Assembly: GCA_963851085.1 (NCBI GenBank)
Contig: CAWKNX010000003.1
Location: 186,001 to 250,000 of the forward strand
From: DATFVJ01 sp963851085
Lineage (GTDB): Bacteria > Actinomycetota > Actinomycetes > Streptosporangiales > Streptosporangiaceae
DNA length: 64,000 bases
Direction: 5' to 3'
In this document: piece by piece, positions 50,708-56,702 of the stretch
Layout: each line of letters opens with the position of its first letter
How positions within the stretch are numbered: position 1 is the stretch's first letter
Notes under the pieces: model-generated
Databases searched by the model: none
What the model was told of the DNA's origin: nothing
What the model saw: the letters and a program-made list of their open reading frames with translations, nothing else
Made by a program: the position numbers and the translations under genes

Positions 50708-51430
50708 GTGAGTTGCTCATACGAGCCACGCCGTTACTCAGCCCCGCGGTCGTTCCACCGGGACCTGCTCGCGGTGGACATCGCGAATTTCGGCGACCCG
50801 GCCCGCGACGATCTGGTCCAGTTGTACATGCGCGACGCGCTCTACCGGATCTTGCCGCAGGCCTTCGGCGACGCGGGCATCGGCTGGCGCAGCTGCCACC
50901 ACGAGGACCGCGGTGACGGCGTCCTCGTGGTCGTCAGCCCGCACGTTCCGACCGCGACGCTCATCCATCCGCTGATCGACCTGATCCGTGCCGGGGTCCG
51001 CTGTCACAACCGGCTCTCCTGCCCGGCCGCGGCGATACAGCTCCGGATGGCCGTCCACGCCGGCCAGGTCCACCGCGACTCCAACGGTCTGGCCGGAGAG
51101 GCGGTCGTGCACCTGTTCCGGCTGCTTGAAGCCCCTGCGGCGAAAGACTCCCTGGCCGCGACCGGCGCGGAACTCGCGCTGGTCGTGTCCAGCTACCTCC
51201 ATCGAACCGTCATCCGGCACGGCGGCGGCCTGATCGATCCGGCCGGCTTCCGCTCGATCGACGTCACGGTGAAGCAGACCCGTACCCGCGCGTGGCTGCA
51301 CATTCCTGGCGGCGTCCGCCTGGAGCGGGGCAGTGCCGCACCCGGCTGCGCGCGACCGGGCCGGCCCTGCGCCGCCGTGACAGCTGTAAGCGGTAAGTGC
51401 CTATGCCGGAACCCGGGCCTGATCCGCTGA
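50708..51430 (+). CDS. Class III nucleotidyl cyclase-like protein, probably degenerate
   Basis: A 240-residue single-domain protein resembling actinobacterial adenylate/guanylate cyclase-like proteins. GTG 50708 follows AAGGGA by six bases. LLAVDIANFGD (residues 22-32) gives the first metal Asp and EDRGDGVLVVV the second. The segment normally carrying the transition-state Asn (L-N-x-A-x-R-L) reads GEAVVHLFRLLEAP: Arg is kept, but Val replaces Asn. Homologues in Actinobacteria are often associated with signalling or conflict systems; here no effector is adjacent. It may bind nucleotides rather than cyclise them. The C-terminal 40 residues after HIPGGV are low-complexity. Confidence 0.78.
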   Translation: MSCSYEPRRYSAPRSFHRDLLAVDIANFGDPARDDLVQLYMRDALYRILPQAFGDAGIGWRSCHHEDRGDGVLVVVSPHVPTATLIHPLIDLIRAGVRCHNRLSCPAAAIQLRMAVHAGQVHRDSNGLAGEAVVHLFRLLEAPAAKDSLAATGAELALVVSSYLHRTVIRHGGGLIDPAGFRSIDVTVKQTRTRAWLHIPGGVRLERGSAAPGCARPGRPCAAVTAVSGKCLCRNPGLIR

Positions 51431-51502
51431 TCCGCCGGCCTGATCGTCACGGCGAGGCGATGCGCCGCCCGGCTTGCCCGGCACCGCCCAGCGCCGGTGA
51501 CG

Positions 51503-51550
51503 GTGGATGTCCCGTTACGGGTCGCGGGCGACCCGTAACGGGACATCCAC
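51503..51550. repeat. 48-bp inverted repeat (palindrome B)
   Basis: Two perfect 23-bp arms around GG. The ends (GTGGATGT/ACATCCAC) and the 18-bp core are identical to palindrome A at 40224-40273, while the middle (CCCGTTA versus GCATTG) differs in sequence and length in both arms, so pairing is kept. It lies about 70 bp downstream of the cyclase-like gene stop and could terminate it. Confidence 0.9.
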
Positions 51551-51558
51551 AGCAAATG

Positions 51559-51630
51559 GTCTCGAGGTGGACTCGATAGTGCGCGTTGACAGCCGCGCCA
51601 TCGTGCCCTCGACGGGCCAACGATCAAACT
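51559..51630 (+). repeat. Dispersed repeat, copy b
   Basis: This segment, immediately after palindrome B, aligns over about 70 bp with the minus strand of 59829-59898. Differences fall mostly at every third base, so in one frame both read alike: VRVDSRAIVPSTG here, VRIDSRAIAPS there. Neither copy lies in a longer gene with a start. It may be a short conserved coding exon-like fragment or a remnant of the same vanished gene. Confidence 0.55.
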
Positions 51631-51777
51631 CGCGCCACCGGGGTGGGTCATCTGGGCGAGCATGGCCAGGCCGCAACCCGAAGCGGGCGTGGATCCCGCG
51701 TCGAGGGGCGAGAACGCAGCCAGGCCAAGCCCAGGCCGGCGGGTCGGCCGGGAGGTTCTGTAAGACCCCCAGGCCGG

Positions 51778-52317
51778 TCAGCGGCGGCGGGGGAGAAGCA
51801 GGGGGGTGGCGGCGATGCCGAGCGCAGCCAGCACGCCGAGCGCCCGCAGCCACAGCCATCGGGGTGCATGCTCGCCGAGCAAGACGGTCATCGCGAGCAC
51901 AGGCAAGGCCAGGCCCAGATTCACGCGGAGACGCCGCATCTGCCGGCTGAACAGCGGACGTTCGGCGCCTGCCTGTACCGGGACGGCGGTGGCCAGGGCG
52001 TACAGCACGTGGATGAACCACAGGACCGCCCCGAGGCCCAGTGCGCCGGTCAGCCGTTCGCCGGGTCCGGCCGGCGCGGAAGCGACGGCGTAGGCGGCGG
52101 CGAGCAGGCCAAGCGTGGCGGTCGTGCATGGCCAGCCGGGGGCGAGCGCACTTATGGCGCCGCCGAACGCGGCCAGCGTGGCCAGGGCTGCCACCGCCGG
52201 AGCCGGATTGGCGGCGGTCACTGCGGCGCCGGTAACCAGGACCAGGCCAAAACCAGCAAGCCGGAGACCCAGGGCGGCACGCGACAGCCCAAGCGCGCGG
52301 GGTGTGGGAAACCTCAT
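51778..52317 (-). CDS. Hydrophobic membrane protein, last gene of the DUF58/MoxR operon
   Basis: A 179-residue protein with about five membrane helices (for example AGFGLVLVTGAAVTAANPAP, LGAVLWFIHVLYALATAVPV and LGLALPVLAMTVLLGEH) and a small basic cytosolic loop (SRQMRRLRV). Its ATG overlaps the TGA of the DUF58 frame (ATGA), showing translational coupling. It has no known family; membrane proteins in this position of MoxR-DUF58 operons usually support secretion or envelope quality control. Confidence 0.75.
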   Translation of the reverse strand: MRFPTPRALGLSRAALGLRLAGFGLVLVTGAAVTAANPAPAVAALATLAAFGGAISALAPGWPCTTATLGLLAAAYAVASAPAGPGERLTGALGLGAVLWFIHVLYALATAVPVQAGAERPLFSRQMRRLRVNLGLALPVLAMTVLLGEHAPRWLWLRALGVLAALGIAATPLLLPRRR

Positions 52318-53532
52318 CGCAGCGCCGGCCTTGGGGCGGCCGCCATGCGCGCGAGATCATGCAGCACTGCGTCCAGGCTGCCAGGGCCACCCCACCGCAC
52401 GACAGGAACGCCCAGGTCGCCGAGCCGCGCGATGAGCATCTGCCGCTCAAGCAGCCAGAGCCGTCGCGCGATTTCCGCAGGCCGGTCGCCGGTGTCGGGC
52501 AGCGCGTCGTCAGGCAGGGTGTCGACGGCGAGGACGGCGGCGCCGCGGCGGCGCAGCACCGCGAGATGGGCCGCAGACTCCTCGTCAAGCAGCGGAGTGA
52601 GCGCGATGACAAGCGCGCGGGCGGTACGCAAACTGGCCAGCCATCCCGCCGCCGCGGGGGCGGCGGCCGACCTCGGCGGGCTGACATCGAGCAGCCATTC
52701 GCGCGCCCTCGCGAGCTGGCGGCGCCCGGCTGCCCGGCTCGAGCGTGCGGTTCTTCCCTCCGTACTCGACCAGCCCGACCGTGTCGCCCGCGGCCAGGTA
52801 ATGCTCGGTGATGCCTGCCGCGAGCCGCACCGCGACATCGAGGATGGCCGATCCAGGCGCACCGGCGTCGTGCAGCGAGTCGATGAGGACAAGCACTTCG
52901 GCGGCGCGGTCGGTGAACGTCGCGTTGACATGAAGCTCACCCGTGCGCAGGGTGGTGCGCCAGTTGATCCGGCGGGGCCGGTCGCCCGGGGCGAAGGCCC
53001 GCGTGCCAGCGAACTCGGCCCCCGGCCCGACAATCCGTGAGCGGTGTCCGCCGGCGTAGACGAGCGCCCGCGGCATCGCCTCGCCTGCCTGGAACGATTC
53101 GATGGCCGGCATCACCGTGACCGGCACCTGATCCACGGCAAGCAGCGCGCTGCTCTGGCTCAGCAGCTGCGGGCCGTGGACACGCACGACGACGGGCCCA
53201 ACTTGCTGTTTTCCCCAGTGGGCTGCCCGCAGCCGCAGCCGCACGGCGGTCTGCGCGCCTGCGGTGACGGAGGTCACCCGCAGCGGCGGCCCTCCGGCCG
53301 CACGGAACGTCGGCGCGGCCACCATGACCGCCACCGCGTCCAGGTCGGCACCGGCCATGAGGGTGATGGTCGCCTCGATCACCTCGTCTTCGCGGATCCG
53401 CGTCGCCGACAGGTGCAGCGTCGTCCCTGACAGCCCGCCGCGCTCGCTGCCCGCTGCGAGCACAAGGCCGATGACGAACGGCGCGGCGAGCGCGACCACG
53501 TCGGCCCGGCCGAATGCGAGCCCGGCAGCCAC
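52314..53532 (-). pseudogene. DUF58 domain protein, frameshifted
   Basis: The N-terminal frame reads two membrane helices (DVVALAAPFVIGLVLAAG) and the DUF58 core: FAGTRAFAPGDRPRRINWR (the conserved Y-x-x-G-D-x-x-R-x-I-x-W region), then VNATFTDRAAEVLVLIDSL (vWA-like, Asp-x-Ser). After VEYGGKNRTLEPG at about 52720-52740 the similarity continues in another frame: AAGRRQLARAREWLLDVSPP, ending ARMAAAPRPALR at 52314. A one-base change in a G/C run would join them. The N-terminal start is also unclear: in-frame sequence continues upstream to overlap the MoxR stop (possible CTG start at about 53583). Either a sequence error or a recent mutation. Confidence 0.8.
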
Positions 53533-53579
53533 GAGGCCGACGGCGAGGAGGGCGCAGCGGCTCGCCGCTGCGGTCGGGC

Positions 53580-54638
53580 TCAGGGCCTGCCCCCGGCGCG
53601 GTGACCGGCGTCGCCAGCGCCGGAGCGGGGGCTTCCGGTGCCAAAGCCGGGGCCCATCGCGGCATAGTCCGGGAGCGCGACGGTGGTCGGAACGGGAACC
53701 TCGTCCAAGGTGGCGCGCACGATGTCGTCACTGCTCGTCCGTCGCAGGTACGTCTCTGGGCGCAGGGTCAGCCGATGGCCGAGCGCGGCCACCGCGACCG
53801 TCTTCACGTCGTCCGGGGTGACGAAATCCCTGCCGTTGATGACCGCTAGCGCGCGTGAACAGAGCATCAGGGCGAGCGCGCCGCGCGGCGAGGCGCCGAC
53901 GAGAACTTCCGGCCTGCTGCGGGTCGCCGCGGCAAGATCAACCATGTACCGGCCGACGCTGGCTTCCACCGGCACACGCTCGACCGACGCCTGCATCGCG
54001 AGCAGCCCGGCGGCGTCCGTAACCGGTTCCAGCCTGAGCTCCTCTTGGCGGCGCTCGATGCGGCGGGAGAGTACCTCCCACTCTTGCTCAGGCTCCAGGT
54101 AGCCGAACGATACTCGGAGCAAGAACCGGTCGAGCTGGGCTTCAGGCAGCTGGTATGTGCCCTCGTACTCGATCGGGTTCGCCGTCGCGAGCACGACGAA
54201 CGGCGGTTCGAGGCGGCGGGTGACGCCCTCCACGGTCACTTGCCGCTCTTGCATCGCCTCCAGGAGCGCGGCCTGGGTGCGCGGCGGCGTACGGTTCACC
54301 TCGTCGGCGAGCAGCAGATTCGTAAACAGTGGCCCGGGACGGAAGTCGAACTCGGATCGGCGCTGGTCATAGATGAACGAGCCTGTCACGTCGGCCGGAA
54401 GCAGGTCGGGGGTGAATTGCAGGCGGCGGAAATCTATGCCGAGTGTCTGCGCGAACGACCGCGCGGTCAGCGTCTTGCCGAGCCCAGGCAGATCTTCGAG
54501 CAGCACGTGCCCGCCAGCCAGAACCGCGGCGAGCACCAGCCGCAACTGCTCTCGTTTGCCGACGACCGCCTGGCCGACCCGGTCAAGCACGTCGGTGCAG
54601 CGCGCACCGGCCTCGGCCAGCGTCATCTGTTCCGTCAC
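53580..54638 (-). CDS. MoxR-family AAA+ ATPase
   Basis: A 352-residue MoxR ATPase. Walker A is LEDLPGLGKTLTAR, Walker B LLLADEVNRTPPRTQAALLE, sensor 1 FVVLATANPIEYEGTYQLPE and the Arg fingers in LDRFLLRVSFGY, with the C-terminal lid including GASPRGALALM. MoxR proteins are chaperones that act with vWA/DUF58 partners in assembly or modification of client proteins. ATG 54638 overlaps the stop of the preceding membrane protein (ATGA), and the DUF58 gene follows directly. Confidence 0.94.
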   Translation of the reverse strand: MTEQMTLAEAGARCTDVLDRVGQAVVGKREQLRLVLAAVLAGGHVLLEDLPGLGKTLTARSFAQTLGIDFRRLQFTPDLLPADVTGSFIYDQRRSEFDFRPGPLFTNLLLADEVNRTPPRTQAALLEAMQERQVTVEGVTRRLEPPFVVLATANPIEYEGTYQLPEAQLDRFLLRVSFGYLEPEQEWEVLSRRIERRQEELRLEPVTDAAGLLAMQASVERVPVEASVGRYMVDLAAATRSRPEVLVGASPRGALALMLCSRALAVINGRDFVTPDDVKTVAVAALGHRLTLRPETYLRRTSSDDIVRATLDEVPVPTTVALPDYAAMGPGFGTGSPRSGAGDAGHRAGGRP

Positions 54639-55132
54639 AGCTCCTCGATCCTTCGCACAAGTGCATCCAATGTCGCGACCGTCGGCGGTGCCGCGGCATC
54701 ACCCGCCGTCTCGGTCATCAGCCGCCACAGTGGTTCACCGAGCAGTGCCCGGGCCTTTTCCGGCTGGCGGCGGCGGTCGATGCCGTGTCTGCGGCGCAGC
54801 CGGTCGTCGGCGAGTTCGATGAGCATCGGACGCAGCGCCGCCGCGAAATGCGTCGGCGACGTGACGCCCCAGCGCAGCCGCTCGCGGACGACAGCGAACC
54901 GCGCGAACGGCCGGTCGAACCCCGGATTCTGCGGTGGCGCAGGTGGCAGCGGCGTCGGCTGGCGCAGCCGTCGGTAGACGTGGCCCGTGAGTACGAGCAC
55001 CGCCACGAGGCCGACGGTTCCGTACGGCGCCAGCTCGTGACCGACATAGCTCGTCGCGGCCAGCGTGAGCACGGACAAGACTGCCGTCTGCAGCACACCC
55101 GCAGCTACCTCGCGGAGCAGGGCTCTGTTCAC
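54635..55132 (-). CDS. Conserved membrane protein of the MoxR operon
   Basis: A 165-residue protein starting with GTG 55132. It has two membrane helices (VLQTAVLSVLTLAATSYVG and TVGLVAVLVLTGHVYRRL) and a cytosolic domain ending PTVATLDALVRRIEEL. GTG overlaps the TGA of the repeat protein (GTGA), and its own stop overlaps the MoxR ATG. Such two-helix proteins are a usual member of actinobacterial DUF4129-MoxR-DUF58 operons. The same frame is open upstream through the 18-bp repeats, so a longer form with an H-E-Q-S-P-R repeat is possible. Confidence 0.75.
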   Translation of the reverse strand: MNRALLREVAAGVLQTAVLSVLTLAATSYVGHELAPYGTVGLVAVLVLTGHVYRRLRQPTPLPPAPPQNPGFDRPFARFAVVRERLRWGVTSPTHFAAALRPMLIELADDRLRRRHGIDRRRQPEKARALLGEPLWRLMTETAGDAAAPPTVATLDALVRRIEEL

Positions 55133-55425
55133 GGCCCGGCCTTGCCAGGCGAGGCCGTGCTCAGGGGAACCGCCGTGCTCACGGGAGCCGCCCTGATCAG
55201 GGGTGTGGTCGTGCTGGTGGCGCCGTGTCGGTGGGGGAGCGGGGTTGGGTTGATGGCGCGGCCTTGCGGATGGGCGCGGGCTCTGTTCATGGCCTTTTTG
55301 GCGCGGGCTCTGTTCGTGGCGCGGGCTCTGTTCGTGGCGCGGGCTCTGTTCGTGGCGCGGGCTCTGTTCGTGGCGCGGGCTCTGTTCGTGGCGGCGGCGT
55401 TGTTCGTGACACCACTCGCCCTCAT
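55129..55425 (-). CDS. Repeat protein (T-N-R-A-R-A) wedged between DUF4129 and membrane-protein genes
   Basis: A 98-residue frame whose ATG 55425 overlaps the DUF4129 stop (TGATG) and whose TGA overlaps the next GTG (GTGA). It contains five perfect copies of T-N-R-A-R-A (18-bp tandem repeat), followed by a Pro/Thr/Ser-rich tail (HPQGRAINPTPLPHRH). Perfect coupling at both ends and an in-frame repeat unit argue for translation, but the product has no known relative and the composition is simple. It could be a polymorphic linker peptide or only a translated spacer. Confidence 0.45.
   Translation of the reverse strand: MRASGVTNNAAATNRARATNRARATNRARATNRARATNRARAKKAMNRARAHPQGRAINPTPLPHRHGATSTTTPLIRAAPVSTAVPLSTASPGKAGP
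55301..55408. repeat. 18-bp tandem repeat, five perfect copies and one degenerate
   Basis: GCGCGGGCTCTGTTCGTG repeats from 55301 to 55390 without a mismatch and once more in degenerate form to 55408; another weak copy precedes it near 55274. The unit is a multiple of three and lies inside the coupled DUF4129 operon. Confidence 0.9.
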
Positions 55426-56183
55426 CACGTGGGCCCGGACGATGTGGTGGCGGGCGCGAGTCCGCGCTCGATGTCACGGCGCACCCCGTCGAGTGCGGCA
55501 CGCGCTTCCTCCCTGGCCTGTGTCGGCACCGGGGCCGTCGAGTAGCGCGCCACCTGATACAGCCGGTGCAGGCGATCAAGCGGCGACCGCTCGACCGCGT
55601 ACGCGGTCAGCACCCGCCGGGCGAGCTCGGCCGAGGTCTCCGCAGGTGCGCGGGCGGTCCCCGTGCGGGCCACCGCCGCTTCGAGGCGGAGCCAGCAGGC
55701 GAGCACGGCCTCGCGCGGATCGGCTGATTCGTCAAGATCGGCGAGGGCGGCCTCGACGTCAGAGCGAAGCTGGCGGCGGACAGCTTCGTCCCCCGCACGG
55801 GTGCCGCTTGCGCCCTCCACGGGCTCCTCGTCGGCGGACCGAGTGCGCCCCACGATACGGAGCTGGCGGATGATGGCGGCGACCGCGATGACGAGGAGCA
55901 GCGCGAGCAACGCCGCGGTCAGGACCGCCCAGATCGCGTCGATGGCGCTCGCTCCCACGGCGGCGCTCGTGGGCTCGGGATGGGCTGCGGACCCGGTTGG
56001 CAGCGGCAGCGCCCGCTGGCTCACCACCGGCTTCGGCACGCTGTGAACGCCGGGCGGGCCCTGCGGTGGACCGCCCCTGGTGGAGGTGATCAGCGGACCG
56101 GCGCCGGCGGCGGCGCCTGCCACGATGAGGGCCGCGACGGCCGACGGGACCAGCCACCCGGCCTTACCCGTGCGCGCCCCCAC
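55425..56183 (-). CDS. DUF4129 domain protein
   Basis: A 252-residue membrane protein, first gene of the operon. It has an N-terminal signal-like helix (WLVPSAVAALIVAGAAAGAG), a second helix (IDAIWAVLTAALLALLLVIAVAAII) and the cytosolic DUF4129 module (REAVLACWLRLEAAVARTG, then LARRVLTAYAVERSPLDRLH and LYQVARYST). DUF4129 proteins accompany MoxR/DUF58 partners and transglutaminase-like proteins in Actinobacteria. It starts at GTG/ATG 56183, downstream of nothing; the divergent helicase gene begins 520 bp away. Confidence 0.9.
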   Translation of the reverse strand: MGARTGKAGWLVPSAVAALIVAGAAAGAGPLITSTRGGPPQGPPGVHSVPKPVVSQRALPLPTGSAAHPEPTSAAVGASAIDAIWAVLTAALLALLLVIAVAAIIRQLRIVGRTRSADEEPVEGASGTRAGDEAVRRQLRSDVEAALADLDESADPREAVLACWLRLEAAVARTGTARAPAETSAELARRVLTAYAVERSPLDRLHRLYQVARYSTAPVPTQAREEARAALDGVRRDIERGLAPATTSSGPT

Positions 56184-56320
56184 GCCTGGCCTCCCGGTTT
56201 CAGATGGCAGAAGCCGCCTCAGACTCTAACACTTCGCCCATTAGCTGAGACAACCATTTCGGGCCCGCCGCGGGGCGGCCCAGACCATGCGGCGGGCCGC
56301 AGCGCCGTTGGCGGCGCCGG

Positions 56321-56420
56321 CCACGCGGGTGGAGCGGGCGCCACGCGGGTGGAGCGGGCGCCTCGCGGGTGGAGCGGGCGCCTCGCGGGTGGGGCGGGCG
56401 CCTTGCGGGTGGGGGCGGCG
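56321..56420. repeat. 20-bp tandem repeat, five copies
   Basis: Five copies of CCACGCGGGTGGAGCGGGCG and variants (the last three diverge in a few bases) lie in the 520-bp divergent region between the DUF4129 gene and the helicase gene. The unit is not a multiple of three. Similar G-rich blocks (GGGTGGGGGCGG) continue to about 56510. On one strand this is G-rich enough to form quadruplex-like structures. Confidence 0.85.
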
Positions 56421-56702
56421 CGGTCGGGTGGTGGCAGGTCTTGTGGGTGGGGGCGGGCGCCGTCGGGTGGCGCCGGCCTCCTCCCGGGTGGAGCGGGCGA
56501 TGCGGGGGTGAAAGGCGCCACGCGAATGATCGTGGCAGCCGTATGGCAGTGGCCAATCGCGGCAGCCGTATGGGAGTTGCCCAGAGCCACCAGGCAGTAC
56601 CGGGCGGCTGGCCTTGGCCGGTGCGTCACCTGCGGAGGGCTCGTGGCCGCGGCGGGCCGCGTTTTGGCGGTGGCGGGCGGATGGGGGCACGATGGAGCAG
56701 CC

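Noticed and set aside
55980..56702. N-terminal extension of the helicase frame by 241 codons
   Set aside because: The extension crosses the minisatellite, is Gly/Arg-rich and begins inside the divergent DUF4129 gene; ATG 56703 has a ribosome site and fits the family.
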